From an uncultured SAR86 cluster bacterium (GTDB lineage Bacteria > Pseudomonadota > Gammaproteobacteria > Magnimaribacterales > D2472), in assembly GCA_902511425.1 (NCBI GenBank), contig CABXFE010000008.1:1-38541 (forward strand): a DNA stretch of 38,541 nucleotides, read 5' to 3'. The position numbers were made by a program, and so were the translations under genes. This document shows positions 17,144 through 26,252 of this stretch, piece after piece. The notes under the pieces were generated by a model that ran no database searches, was not told the DNA's origin, and saw nothing but the letters and a program-made list of their open reading frames with translations. How positions within the stretch are numbered: position 1 is the first letter of the stretch; the number at the start of each line of letters is the position of its first letter.

Positions 17144-17617
17144 TTACAAATCTTTAATTTTTAACCTTATATCATATGGCACTGGACCAGTTAGATCATG
17201 CTCTTTCTTGATTGCCAAAACTTTAGCGAGACGCTCAGAATCCATTGGCGCAATTTTTCTTTGATTCATATCAATGTGGCCCTCAACCGTTTCATACATT
17301 GCTGAAATAATTCCATCCTTATCAAACAAAGCACCTATCATATGAAAGAGCTTTTCATTTACGTTATAAAGCCTGAACGCGGGAAACACTTGATCCCCTA
17401 ATAAAAATTCTTTTTTAAATCTGTAGTTATCCTCAAGCGTGAAACTTGAAAATCCACTTTCAAGATATTCATCATTGAAACCAAACTCTTGGTTTGTAAA
17501 TTCCCACCCCTGTTCAAATACTTCCTTTATGAAATTAACATTCATATGACCATTAAAATCACACATTTCTTCTGTAACTACTACAGGCTTGCCAACATAT
17601 GGAAATAGATTCTTCAT
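17144..17617 (-). CDS. Hotdog-fold acyl-CoA thioesterase-like protein
   Basis: This 157-residue protein from the chosen start looks like a 4HBT/FcbC-type hotdog thioesterase. It has DFNGHMNVNFIKEVFEQGWEF near the N-terminus, where the asparagine/histidine-rich turn and acidic helix form the usual active site, then YRFKKEFLLGDQVFPAFRLYN and ETVEGHIDM. I chose ATG 17617 (MKNLFPYVGKP) because the family motif starts shortly after it. A longer reading from 17671 adds 18 residues not typical of the family. The substrate is unknown. Confidence 0.78.
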   Translation of the reverse strand: MKNLFPYVGKPVVVTEEMCDFNGHMNVNFIKEVFEQGWEFTNQEFGFNDEYLESGFSSFTLEDNYRFKKEFLLGDQVFPAFRLYNVNEKLFHMIGALFDKDGIISAMYETVEGHIDMNQRKIAPMDSERLAKVLAIKKEHDLTGPVPYDIRLKIKDL

Positions 17618-17744
17618 AATTAATTCATTATTAAAAGATTGGATTGTGGAGAAATAGGCACAATTTTGCAAATCAATATATATGTTTTTACCTTGATATT
17701 TCGTACAATTAAAATCTTCAATAGATAATTTAAATCCTTAAAAT

Positions 17745-19037
17745 TTGGAAAAAACTTCTCAACCAAAAGATCAAAGAGCAATAATTGTTTCAATCGATTT
17801 ATTAAGAGCTCATCAAGATCATCTTGAACAATTTAATTCAAATGAATTTATTGAGCTTGCTAAGTCATCTGGATTAAAAGTGGAGCATCACTTTTTTTCA
17901 AAGCAAAACTTTGTAGCAGCTAGTCATTTTCTCTCTAAGGGAAAGGCTGATGAGCTGAAGTATATCGTTGAGTCTGAAAACATTAAGCTAGTTGTTTTGG
18001 ATTGTGAGCTCTCTCCATCTCAAGAAAGAAATTTAGAAAAATTATTGTGCGCACGTGTGCTGGATAGAACAGGTCTCATTCTAGATATATTTGCTGCAAG
18101 AGCTCAAAGTGATATTGGTAAACTACAAGTTGAACTCGCACAACTAAGTTTCTTATCAACTCGCTTGGTAAGAGGATGGAGTCATCTTGAAAGGCAAAAA
18201 GGAGGGATTGGGTTAAGGGGTCCAGGGGAAACACAGCTCGAAACTGATAGACGATTAATTAGCAATAGAATCAAACAACTCAAAAAAAAATTAGATAAGC
18301 AGCATAATCAAAAGAATTTAAATAGATACTCAAGAAAAAAAGGTAACAATAAATTAGTCGCATTGGTAGGCTACACGAATGCAGGAAAAACATCGCTTTT
18401 TAACCTATTAACAAAGGGTGGTCTCGATGCAGAAGACAAACTATTTGCTACATTGGATACAACAACTAGGCGCTCTAATTTTAAATTTCAAACATTTGAG
18501 ACTGTTCTTTTTTCAGATACTGTTGGATTTATATCCAATCTTCCAACTAAATTGGTTGAATCCTTTAAAGCAACACTAGATGATTTGGCTTCTGCAGATC
18601 TTTTAATTCATGTAATCGATGCAGCAGACTCAAATAGGGATATTAAAACAAAAGAAGTGGATTTGATTCTTGATGAATTAGGAGTTAATTCTATGCCTCA
18701 AATTAGAGCATTAAATAAAATTGATCTCATAAAAAATAAAGAAATTTGGCCTGCAAACAACCTTCATCCAGAAATTAAAATATCAAGCGAAACTGGTGAA
18801 GGTCTTGAAGAGTTAAAAAATAAAGTTTCTGAGTGCCTTTTTGGAAATTTGTTACATGGCTGGGTTCAATTCTCTCCTGTTCAAGCATCCGTCCGCTCAA
18901 AATTATTTGATTCTGGCTGCATCATAGAAGAAAAATTGGATTCCAGCGGTCAACATCAATCATTAGTTTCAATCTCACAAAGCATGCTTGAACAATTTGA
19001 AGAAATAGATATTTTCAAAAACTTAAAGCCCATCTAA
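17745..19037 (+). CDS. hflX: Ribosome-associated GTPase HflX
   Basis: This 430-residue GTPase splits stalled or hibernating ribosomes and binds near the large-subunit exit. It has the HflX-specific N-terminal domain ending in GGIGLRGPGETQLETDRR, the G1 motif GYTNAGKTS, G3 DTVGFISNLP and G4 NKIDL, plus a C-terminal domain. The predicted start is TTG at 17745 with no obvious strong ribosome-binding sequence upstream, so the start is less certain than the rest. It is a single-gene plus-strand unit and is followed at once by a strong terminator. In many gammaproteobacteria hflX lies next to hfq; it does not here. Confidence 0.93.
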   Translation: MEKTSQPKDQRAIIVSIDLLRAHQDHLEQFNSNEFIELAKSSGLKVEHHFFSKQNFVAASHFLSKGKADELKYIVESENIKLVVLDCELSPSQERNLEKLLCARVLDRTGLILDIFAARAQSDIGKLQVELAQLSFLSTRLVRGWSHLERQKGGIGLRGPGETQLETDRRLISNRIKQLKKKLDKQHNQKNLNRYSRKKGNNKLVALVGYTNAGKTSLFNLLTKGGLDAEDKLFATLDTTTRRSNFKFQTFETVLFSDTVGFISNLPTKLVESFKATLDDLASADLLIHVIDAADSNRDIKTKEVDLILDELGVNSMPQIRALNKIDLIKNKEIWPANNLHPEIKISSETGEGLEELKNKVSECLFGNLLHGWVQFSPVQASVRSKLFDSGCIIEEKLDSSGQHQSLVSISQSMLEQFEEIDIFKNLKPI

Positions 19038-19040
19038 CCA

Positions 19041-19070
19041 AAAAAAAGAGCTGCATAAGCAGCTCTTTTT
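19041..19070. terminator. Bidirectional Rho-independent terminator after hflX
   Basis: A 7-bp GAGCTGC / GCAGCTC stem (10 bp if the flanking A and T runs are included) closes a 4-base ATAA loop and is followed by a run of T on the plus strand. A run of A precedes it, so it works equally well for the minus-strand lipoprotein gene ending at 19083. It sits between two convergent genes and is the clearest terminator in the window. Confidence 0.93.
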
Positions 19071-19082
19071 GCAAGAAAAAAG

Positions 19083-19898
19083 CTAAGAGAAATCTGGCTT
19101 AGATGGATCTAGAAAGACTTGACCATTTGAAATCTCAGGCACGCCGCATGTACTTACTGATTCTAGTGCAGCTTTTGCTTCTCCGCCTGTAGCTTCCCAA
19201 AGTTCATTGCCTGCATTCATAGTTTCAAGGTTTTCATGAAAGTTCCCGAACCAAAAATCCTCTTCCATGTTCTTATCCTCGGGAATATAAATTCCATATG
19301 CATAAAAACCACTGACTTGAGATTGATCAATTCCATCTAACCAAGCGTTGTAGCTGATGATTGCCTGATTTAAATCATCCTGACCCATACCTTCATTTAA
19401 AGTACATGGACTAAATGCCGCCGCAAAAGATCCGTCTGCAGGAGATTCGCCAAAAGCATATGGATCATACGGAAAAGTAAACTCATACCCATCTCTATTC
19501 TCACCATCACATTGAAGTATTGATGCTGATTGCTCACTCCAAGCCATAGCATCTTTATTTGCGACCCATTCCTCCCAAGCTGCATCAGCCTCTTCTTTTG
19601 AAGACCAGCTTAATTCCCAATAATTATTGAAAGAACTTTTATTTGGAGATACTGATACATAACCCCATCCACCAAGCAAAGATTTGGATAGTCCAAGCCC
19701 TCTCCAAGAGTCAATCATTTCATCTAGTGCTTCTTGGCTGTAGTCATCTCCAGCCGTGCACTGCATGAACTCGTTGTACATAGTGTAATTTGTAGCATCC
19801 CATGTTACTTTTGATTCCTGTACCTCATTTGAATCAGAGCATGAAATTACGAATAAAAAAGGTACACATAGTAAAGCAAATTTTAATTTTATTTTCAT
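19083..19898 (-). CDS. Lipoprotein with two tandem related domains, function unknown
   Basis: This 271-residue lipoprotein has a hydrophobic signal (residues 2-19) ending in the lipobox FVISC, with Cys20 as the lipidation site. The rest appears to be an internal duplication. MQCTAGDDYSQEALDEMIDSW in the first half parallels SPCTLNEGMGQDDLNQAIISY in the second. Each half then has a Gly/Tyr-rich strand, a YWELSW or DFWFGNF strand, a helix with EEW or LWE, and a late cysteine. The paired cysteines in each half could form a disulfide. It is rich in acidic and aromatic residues. I do not recognise a named family. It is a lone minus-strand gene ending at the shared terminator. Confidence 0.8.
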   Translation of the reverse strand: MKIKLKFALLCVPFLFVISCSDSNEVQESKVTWDATNYTMYNEFMQCTAGDDYSQEALDEMIDSWRGLGLSKSLLGGWGYVSVSPNKSSFNNYWELSWSSKEEADAAWEEWVANKDAMAWSEQSASILQCDGENRDGYEFTFPYDPYAFGESPADGSFAAAFSPCTLNEGMGQDDLNQAIISYNAWLDGIDQSQVSGFYAYGIYIPEDKNMEEDFWFGNFHENLETMNAGNELWEATGGEAKAALESVSTCGVPEISNGQVFLDPSKPDFS

Positions 19899-19983
19899 TT
19901 TATTTTTACCTTAAAAAAAATGTATTTATTAACTAAATATACATTAATTATTTGTAATATTCATAGAAAGGTATAATGGAGCT

Positions 19984-21579
19984 ATGTCTTATTCACAAAA
20001 TTCAATTGATGCAATCATTATTGGCGGTGGTCATAATGGTCTAGTTTGCGCCTATTATTTGGCAAAAAAGGGTTTGAATGTTCATGTTTATGAAAAGAGA
20101 CCAATTGTAGGAGGTGCAGCAGTTACTGAGGAGTTTCATCCTGGATTTAGAAACTCAGTTGCAAGTTATACAGTTAGTCTGCTAAATCCAGAAATTATTA
20201 AAGATATGAATCTCAAAGAATATGGTTTAGAGGTTGTAAAACGCCCTATTTCAAATTTTTTGCCAATAGATCAAACAACATATTTAAAACTAGGTGGTGG
20301 CCTTGAGAGAACTCAGGAGGAATTTAAAAAATTTTCTGCAAAGGATGCTGCGCGATTGCCCGAATATTATGATCGAATCGAAGCAGTTGCTGATGTCCTA
20401 AGAGACCTTTCAATCAAAACGCCGCCAAATCCAAAACAAGGCATAAGAGCAGCATTAAATGCTGCTTTGCAACTTTGGCCAATAGCAACCAAAGGCAATC
20501 AAGTCCATAGAGATGTGTATGATCTTTTTACCAAAAGTGCACGATCCTTTCTTGATTCATGGTTTGAAAATGAGCACATAAAAGCTGCCTTTGGTTTTGA
20601 TTCAATTGTTGGAAATTATGCCAGCCCAGATACACCTGGTTCAGCATATGTATTACTCCACCATGTGTTTGGTGAGGTTGATGGGGAAAAAGGTGCTTGG
20701 GGACATGCTATCGGTGGTATGGGTGCAATCACTCAAGCCATGGAAAAAGCATGCAAAGATAATGGAGTTGAAATTTATACTAGTGCATCGGTCAGCAAAG
20801 TAATAATTGAAGATGGTGCCGCTACTGGAATTCAATTAGATGATGGAAGCGCAATAAAAGCTAAAAAAATAATCTCAAATCTAAACCCCAAGCTCCTATA
20901 TAAAAAATTAATTGATGAAAGTGAGTTAGATTCAGAATTTAATCGCAGTATGGATGGATATAAGTGTGGGTCTGGGACGTTTAGGATGAATGTTGCTCTC
21001 TCTGAATTGCCAGATTTTTGTGCTCTACCTGGTAAAGAAATAGCTGAACATCATCAAAGCGGTATTGTGATAGCTCCTACACTTGATTACATGGACAAAG
21101 CCTATATTGATGCTAAGTCTCATGGCTGGTCTTCTGCGCCAATTGTGGAAATGTTAATTCCTTCAACCATGGATAATACTTTAGCTCCAGAGGGCCAGCA
21201 TGTTGCATCCCTATTTTGCCAGCAATTCTCTCCGCATCTAGCAGATGGAGCCTCTTGGCATGATCATCGATTGGCTGCTGCCGATACTATTATTGAAACC
21301 GTAACAAAGCATGCGCCTAATTTTAGAGAGTCTATTTTGGGGATGATGATTTTGTCGCCATTAGACTTAGAGGAAAAATTTGGACTCATTGGCGGAGATA
21401 TTATGCATGGGCAGATGTCTCTCGATCAAATGTGGGCTGCAAGACCCTTAATGAACTATGGAAACTATAGAGGGCCGCTAAAATCATTGTATATGTGCGG
21501 CTCAGGCACTCATCCTGGTGGCGGTGTGACAGGTCTTCCAGGAAAAAATGCAGCTAGAGAGATTCTAAAAGACGGATAA
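19984..21579 (+). CDS. PYROXD2-like FAD-dependent oxidoreductase (phytoene dehydrogenase-related)
   Basis: This 531-residue flavoprotein has the dinucleotide-binding motif IIGGGHNGLVCAYYLAKKG, then VYEKRPIVGGAAVTEEFHPGF, and closes with the CGSGTHPGGGVTGLPGKNAA flavin-contacting segment. This layout and length fit the phytoene dehydrogenase-related / PYROXD2 group, not true carotenoid desaturases. The substrate is unknown. GGAG sits just before the ATG. A TATAAT at 19972-19977 is too close to the start to be a normal -10 box. It converges with the symporter gene, leaving only 2 bases between stops. Confidence 0.88.
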   Translation: MSYSQNSIDAIIIGGGHNGLVCAYYLAKKGLNVHVYEKRPIVGGAAVTEEFHPGFRNSVASYTVSLLNPEIIKDMNLKEYGLEVVKRPISNFLPIDQTTYLKLGGGLERTQEEFKKFSAKDAARLPEYYDRIEAVADVLRDLSIKTPPNPKQGIRAALNAALQLWPIATKGNQVHRDVYDLFTKSARSFLDSWFENEHIKAAFGFDSIVGNYASPDTPGSAYVLLHHVFGEVDGEKGAWGHAIGGMGAITQAMEKACKDNGVEIYTSASVSKVIIEDGAATGIQLDDGSAIKAKKIISNLNPKLLYKKLIDESELDSEFNRSMDGYKCGSGTFRMNVALSELPDFCALPGKEIAEHHQSGIVIAPTLDYMDKAYIDAKSHGWSSAPIVEMLIPSTMDNTLAPEGQHVASLFCQQFSPHLADGASWHDHRLAAADTIIETVTKHAPNFRESILGMMILSPLDLEEKFGLIGGDIMHGQMSLDQMWAARPLMNYGNYRGPLKSLYMCGSGTHPGGGVTGLPGKNAAREILKDG

Positions 21580-21581
21580 AC

Positions 21582-22952
21582 TTAAGCAGATGAAGTCTCG
21601 GAATCCAAAGTTGCAAAATAATCTTTTGCCTTTTCAATCACCTTAGGTGCCAACCAAACCGATGAAATTAATGTTGGTATTGCCATAAATGCAAATGAAA
21701 GATCAATAACAGCAATAGCGGTCTTTACAGGTATTACCGCAAAGACGACAACAAAGAAAATAATGACCCACTGATAAACCTTTACTCCTTTTTTACCAAA
21801 TAAAAATTGAGCGCAAGCAGAGCCATAAAATGAGTAAGTAAAGATAGTGCTAGCTCCAAAGCTGACTACACAGGTAAGCAAAATTGCATATCCCACTGGG
21901 CCGAGAAGAACACTAAATGCTTCTGCTGTTAATTTAACACCCTCAACACCTGAGCCTATATTTAACCAAACGCCTGAAATAATAATTAACAATGCGGTAG
22001 ATGTACACATTATCAAAGTATCAAAAATAGGTCCAAGCATGGCAACTAAACCCTGTTTTACTGGATTTGAGGTCTTGGCGGCACCATGAACAAGTGACTC
22101 TGTTCCTATGCCTGCTTCATTAGAATGAGCGCTTCTTTTAACACCCATGATAATTACAGCTATAACACTTCCCCCAGCAACTGCTGAGCCTGTAAAAGCA
22201 TCTTTGATAATAATTTGAAATGCAGGAATGACCGCGTCAAAATTTAATATTAGGGCAACCATGATAGAACCAAAATATAAGATGCTCATAAAAGGTACAA
22301 GCCATTGAGAAACCTTTGCTATTCTCACCAATCCACCAAAAATTATAGCTCCCGTGATTGCAGCCAATACTATTCCAGCTATTAAATTAAAATATTTGAA
22401 ATCAAATATTGGTATGGTTTCAAGCATTTGAACCATTTGATTGCTTTGAAATCCTGGTAAAGCACCTATTAAACCGGCGGCTGCAAAAAAATATGCCAAT
22501 GGCATCATAGACTTAGGAAGTGCATTTTTAATAATGTACATAGGCCCGCTACGAACTGTGCCATCTTCATCCACATCTCGATACATGACAGATAAAGTGC
22601 AGGTAAAAAATTTAGTTGCTATACCAACAATTGCAGTCACCCACATCCAAAAAATTACTCCTGGGCCACCATAACCAATAGCAAGAGCAACACCAGAAAT
22701 ATTTCCTAGCCCAATGGTGCCGGATAATGCTGTAGTTAAAGCTTGAAAATGCGTAACTTCTCCAATGTCTTCTTGTTTTGTATGCTTGCCTCTAATTAAG
22801 TCGAAAGCATGACGGATATATTTAAAAGGGGTAAGTTTTGAAAAGATAAGAAAGTATATTCCTGCCCCAACTAAAAATGGAGCATTCCACTCCCAAACAA
22901 AATCAGAAAATTTAATTATTAATTCAGAAATATGAGATATCAGATTTTCCAT
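21582..22952 (-). CDS. Na+/alanine or glycine symporter, AgcS family
   Basis: This 456-residue inner-membrane protein has about ten or eleven hydrophobic segments. It carries AgcS hallmarks: FQALTTALSGTIGLGNISGVALAI with the unwound substrate/sodium site, GGPGVIFWMWVTA, and SNEAGIGTESLVHGAAKTSNPVKQGL. The family imports alanine or glycine with sodium, which fits a marine cell; the exact amino acid cannot be told. It is a single minus-strand unit between the flavoprotein and the helicase gene. Confidence 0.9.
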   Translation of the reverse strand: MENLISHISELIIKFSDFVWEWNAPFLVGAGIYFLIFSKLTPFKYIRHAFDLIRGKHTKQEDIGEVTHFQALTTALSGTIGLGNISGVALAIGYGGPGVIFWMWVTAIVGIATKFFTCTLSVMYRDVDEDGTVRSGPMYIIKNALPKSMMPLAYFFAAAGLIGALPGFQSNQMVQMLETIPIFDFKYFNLIAGIVLAAITGAIIFGGLVRIAKVSQWLVPFMSILYFGSIMVALILNFDAVIPAFQIIIKDAFTGSAVAGGSVIAVIIMGVKRSAHSNEAGIGTESLVHGAAKTSNPVKQGLVAMLGPIFDTLIMCTSTALLIIISGVWLNIGSGVEGVKLTAEAFSVLLGPVGYAILLTCVVSFGASTIFTYSFYGSACAQFLFGKKGVKVYQWVIIFFVVVFAVIPVKTAIAVIDLSFAFMAIPTLISSVWLAPKVIEKAKDYFATLDSETSSA

Positions 22953-22987
22953 GCACTCAATTAGAAAAGTAAAATTCTATTGTAGAA

Positions 22988-24295
22988 CTATCCAAAGTGT
23001 TCTGCATGAAAATCTTGAATATCTGGATCAACCAAAGCATCTCTGACTTTGAGTTCTCTATATAAGTTTAAAGAGTCTAAGGTTTTGCATCTACTAAGAG
23101 CTACATATGCTTGACCGGTAGCAAAAGCTCCGTCTCCTAAGTCTACAGAGCAACTTTCAAGAGTTAAACCTTGAGCCTTGTGGATGGTAACCGCCCAACC
23201 TAATTTAAGAGGAAATTGCTTAAAAGATGAGACAACTTCTTCTTCCATTTCATCATTAAATTCGTCATAGACGTATCTAACTTTATTCCATTCTTCCCTT
23301 TTAACCTTGAATACTTCTTTCCCAACTTTTACCTTAATCACTTTCTTATTTTTATCCGAACAATCAATCACCACCCCAATTGTTCCATTGACCCATCTTC
23401 CATCAGGATCATTTTTAATAAACATGACCTTGGCATCCTCTTTTACACGGAGCTCTCTTGGAGCAGGCAGATCATTTTCATTTAGCTCACCTTGCTCTTT
23501 TGATTTTGCAGCAGTTGCGGGACCATCTATTAAATTCAACATTTCTTCATTGATTTGTTCTGCTCGATATTTTCTTGAGGTAATAATAAGTGATGACTCA
23601 GTGTCAAACTCTGGATTATGACAAGTTTGATTAATCGTCTTAATAGACTTCTCAAGGTTTTGTCCAAGGCGAACATTATTAAGCAAGTCATAAAATTCTT
23701 TGTCATCCTGCTGCCTGAAAGAGCTAACTAACTCAAAAAATGAAGGGCTTTCAATCGCTTGGAAATTATCTGCGCTAAAAAAATAGACCGATTCATATCT
23801 TTCAAAAATTGCAGTTTCTTCATTCTCTTTTACCACTGGCGGTAACTGAAACAAATCACCACATGCCAGCACATGTATACCGCCAAATGGCTTGGATGAA
23901 TTACGGTGTATTTGAAGAGTTTCAGAAATAGCATCAAGCATGGGTGCTCGAACCATAGAAATTTCATCGATGATGAGTAGCTCTAGATTCTTTAATAATT
24001 TTTTAAAGCGTGGGTCTTTTGATTCTTGGATAACCGGAAAGGTATCAAAACCAATTCTAAAGGCTGAATTAATCGTGCTACCACCAATATTTAATGCCGC
24101 AACACCAGTAGGGGCTACTACCATTTTTTTTAACAAGCACTCATCCTTAACGCGCTCAATCAATGTTGTTTTGCCCGTACCGGCTGCGCCAGTTAGGTAG
24201 ATAAAATGCTGAGTGTCCTCTTCGAGCAACTCCAAAATATCCTCAAGCGTATCATCAAATGCAGACGCAGGATTTTCTGAATTTGATCGACTCAT
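22988..24295 (-). CDS. Pif1/RecD-like DNA helicase
   Basis: This 435-residue superfamily 1B helicase has Walker A GAAGTGKTT (residues 36-44), Walker B LLIIDEISM, a glutamine motif GDLFQLPPV, and a C-terminal block GWAVTIHKAQGLTLESCSVDLGDG followed by GQAYVALSRCKTLDSL. This is the Pif1-type arrangement. Such enzymes unwind 5'-to-3' and act on replication and recombination structures such as G-quadruplexes. It is compact, with no extra N- or C-terminal domains. Its start lies 79 bases from the divergent GNAT gene. Confidence 0.87.
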   Translation of the reverse strand: MSRSNSENPASAFDDTLEDILELLEEDTQHFIYLTGAAGTGKTTLIERVKDECLLKKMVVAPTGVAALNIGGSTINSAFRIGFDTFPVIQESKDPRFKKLLKNLELLIIDEISMVRAPMLDAISETLQIHRNSSKPFGGIHVLACGDLFQLPPVVKENEETAIFERYESVYFFSADNFQAIESPSFFELVSSFRQQDDKEFYDLLNNVRLGQNLEKSIKTINQTCHNPEFDTESSLIITSRKYRAEQINEEMLNLIDGPATAAKSKEQGELNENDLPAPRELRVKEDAKVMFIKNDPDGRWVNGTIGVVIDCSDKNKKVIKVKVGKEVFKVKREEWNKVRYVYDEFNDEMEEEVVSSFKQFPLKLGWAVTIHKAQGLTLESCSVDLGDGAFATGQAYVALSRCKTLDSLNLYRELKVRDALVDPDIQDFHAEHFG

Positions 24296-24374
24296 ATAAT
24301 TATTGGATTAGAGAAATTTATAAAAAGATTTTAACAGTTACTATAATAATCATGGAGATTAAAATTTAGAAAAT

Positions 24375-24923
24375 ATGAATGAATTTACCCACAAAATTGC
24401 AACTCTAGATGATATTCCAGCCATTGAAAAATTAATGACACTCTCGATTAATCAGCTCCTAGGGCCTCTTCTCACGAAAGATCAATTAGAGGCCTCTTTT
24501 GACAGCATGGGTTTAGATGATCAGTTAATTAAAGATGAAACATACTTCATGATCTTCAGCAAAAATATATTCGTAGGGTGCGGTGGATGGAGCAATAGAG
24601 AAACTTTATTTGGCGGTAATCATACACCCAACAGAGATGATCAATTTCTAGATCCTAAAAAAGATTCTGCTCGCATAAGAGCTATGTATACCCATCCTGA
24701 CTGGACAAGAAAAGGTGTTGGTTCATTGGTAATGAATTTGGGAGAAGAAGCTGCGAAAAAACTGGGATTTAAAAAGTGTGAGCTTATGGCCACCCAATCC
24801 GGGATACTCCTCTATAAAACTCAAGGATATGAACCAATCGAGGATGTTCTTTATAAGGCAAAGTCCGGCAAAACAGTGCCAATGGTTCGAATGGAAAAGA
24901 TATTTAGAACTGGCGGAGAGTGA
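24375..24923 (+). CDS. GNAT-family N-acetyltransferase whose 3' end is shared with the att site
   Basis: This 182-residue acetyltransferase has the acetyl-CoA-binding block RAMYTHPDWTRKGVGSLVMN (the RKGVGS loop) and the later LLYKTQGYEPIE segment of the GNAT fold. The substrate is unknown. Its last five codons (RTGGE then TGA) overlap a 23-bp repeat identical to the 3' end of tRNA-Ser. Before the island inserted, this gene probably ended inside the tRNA gene on the opposite strand. A TATAAT about 25-30 bases upstream may be its -10 box, though no good -35 pairs with it. Confidence 0.85.
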   Translation: MNEFTHKIATLDDIPAIEKLMTLSINQLLGPLLTKDQLEASFDSMGLDDQLIKDETYFMIFSKNIFVGCGGWSNRETLFGGNHTPNRDDQFLDPKKDSARIRAMYTHPDWTRKGVGSLVMNLGEEAAKKLGFKKCELMATQSGILLYKTQGYEPIEDVLYKAKSGKTVPMVRMEKIFRTGGE

Positions 24924-24930
24924 GGGATTC
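24908..24930. repeat. Left attachment site (partial tRNA-Ser 3' end)
   Basis: The 23 bases are identical to 31958-31980: AAC, then TGGCGGAGAG, then TGAGGGATTC. The last 20 are the complement of the tRNA 3' end, from the CCA through the acceptor and into the T arm. Identity stops sharply at 24931, where the tRNA sequence would continue GAACCC. Confidence 0.85.
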
Positions 24931-24984
24931 TCCGTGATATAACTATTTAGACCTTATTTCATCATAAATGTTGTAATAACAAGC

Positions 24985-25164
24985 TTATTGTACTACTTCT
25001 AATTTACCATTCCTATCAATAAAGAAGAGGTAAGTTATAAAGGCTAACATTACTATATCGCCCCAACCTGCATTATTAAAAAGATAATCATAGATGTTAT
25101 AAATAGTTACAGATAATGGAACCAGCCAAAAATGTCTTCCGTATTTTGCTAATAGGTTCTTCAT
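24985..25164 (-). CDS. Small membrane protein, unknown
   Basis: This 59-residue protein from ATG 25164 has two hydrophobic stretches, WLVPLSVTIYNIYDYLF and DIVMLAFITYLFFI, that could span the membrane. A longer reading from a TTG at 25188 would overlap the upstream gene, while the ATG begins one base after that gene's stop. It is the last of three minus-strand genes (secreted protein, membrane protein, this one) at the left end of the island. No family is recognised. Confidence 0.5.
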   Translation of the reverse strand: MKNLLAKYGRHFWLVPLSVTIYNIYDYLFNNAGWGDIVMLAFITYLFFIDRNGKLEVVQ

Positions 25165-25165
25165 A

Positions 25166-25432
25166 TTACTTTTGATAGGTCTTGCCAAAAACCAAATACC
25201 TAATAGTTATGAGAATACCAAGTATTAGAAAGCTGAAATAATCAAAAACAACATCTCTGCAAAATAACTCATCAAAATAAATGGTGCTCGTTATTTCATT
25301 AAAGGATAATGCATTTATAAAATCATAAATGCCGGATCTTAATTTATATTCGCAAGTAAAGACACCAGCAATACAAATCACTGAGTAGAAATAAACCACT
25401 AACATTAAAATCTTATCTAATCGTTCTTTCAT
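25166..25432 (-). CDS. Small two-helix membrane protein, unknown
   Basis: This 88-residue protein has a hydrophobic N-terminal helix (ILMLVVYFYSVICIAGVFTC, residues 8-27) and a C-terminal helix (FSFLILGILITIRYLVFG). The loop between them is about 38 residues long and mildly acidic. Its ATG overlaps the stop of the secreted-protein gene as ATGA, so the two are probably co-translated. No known family is recognised. Confidence 0.6.
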   Translation of the reverse strand: MKERLDKILMLVVYFYSVICIAGVFTCEYKLRSGIYDFINALSFNEITSTIYFDELFCRDVVFDYFSFLILGILITIRYLVFGKTYQK

Positions 25433-25782
25433 AGTGACTTCCTCCCCTCAGTATCATAAAGGACGCAACTCAAAAAGTTATGACTCATTAAAACGTTTCT
25501 ATCAAATCTACAAAAGGCTGAGGCTATATACGTAAAAGAATTTTTTACCTCAGCATCAGTGACAGTTTCACTCAGACTACTATTCACCATAACTAGAAGA
25601 ACATTATTTCTTTCGCAATCATTTTTTTTAATCGTATATTCTATAGTTGCTCTATCTCCTCCGCCTGATGAAGAGAGACCTTCTGGCAAAGGTTTAAGCT
25701 CCACCACACATTGGTTATCCATATTGGCGCTTACTCCAAAGCTTCCAAAGACCATCAAAACTAAAGCAAGGGTGTTTTTCAT
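25429..25782 (-). CDS. Small secreted protein, unknown
   Basis: This 117-residue protein starts with a signal peptide (MKNTLALVLMVFGSFGVSAN, cleavage likely after VSA). The mature part has four cysteines, suggesting periplasmic disulfides. The signal shares LMVFGSFG and a 24-base identical DNA stretch with the other secreted protein of the island (28445-29056). It is the first gene of a three-gene minus-strand unit. No domain is recognised. Confidence 0.65.
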   Translation of the reverse strand: MKNTLALVLMVFGSFGVSANMDNQCVVELKPLPEGLSSSGGGDRATIEYTIKKNDCERNNVLLVMVNSSLSETVTDAEVKNSFTYIASAFCRFDRNVLMSHNFLSCVLYDTEGRKSL

Positions 25783-25964
25783 ATAACTAAATAATATAGC
25801 AAACTAAATGCATATTAAGTTACTTTTTCACCCTCAACGACCTTGAAAAATCCTCCAGAAACCCCATAATAATAAGTGTATCCAAAGAAATAGATTCTTT
25901 ATTTCGACTTCAAATACTCACACTTTTACACCCAATTCCGGGCGTATATTTTATGGAGAAAACT

Positions 25965-26252
25965 ATGGAAATCTTTCGAGAAGATGGGATTGAATTTACT
26001 TCAATCAGAACTAACTTTGGGGCTGATGGAACCTTGTCTATCAATGGGCAGGACATGGGTCCGATGGTAGAGCAATTTTGGGGGGATGAGGATTATGAGT
26101 ACTTCCTTTCCATTCCTAAAAAAAGCATAGAGATGTTTCTTTTGCACTTAATGAAACTAGCTTTTAATACCGAAAAGAAGATAACTTTTGGAGACTGCAA
26201 AGAAATACTAGAGGTTAACAAGATAGAACATGCTTTTAACTGGTGGGCTTAA
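25965..26252 (+). CDS. Small acidic protein, conserved-hypothetical type
   Basis: This 95-residue protein (MEIFREDGIEF start) contains GTLSINGQDMGPMVEQFWGD followed by an aromatic DYEYFLSIP strand. That pattern recalls a widespread family of small uncharacterised bacterial proteins (GQDLGP..EEFWG), some of which look like immunity proteins; this is memory, not a search. I chose ATG 25965 because GGAG lies 6 bases before it; an in-frame ATG at 25953 is possible. A possible promoter (TTGAAA ... CATAAT, spacer about 16) lies about 100 bases upstream. The next gene overlaps its stop as TAATG. Confidence 0.68.
   Translation: MEIFREDGIEFTSIRTNFGADGTLSINGQDMGPMVEQFWGDEDYEYFLSIPKKSIEMFLLHLMKLAFNTEKKITFGDCKEILEVNKIEHAFNWWA

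Noticed and set aside
19972-19977. TATAAT just before the FAD oxidoreductase gene as its -10 box
   Set aside because: It lies only 7 bases before the ATG and has no -35 at a usable distance, so it would give an almost leaderless message despite the GGAG present.
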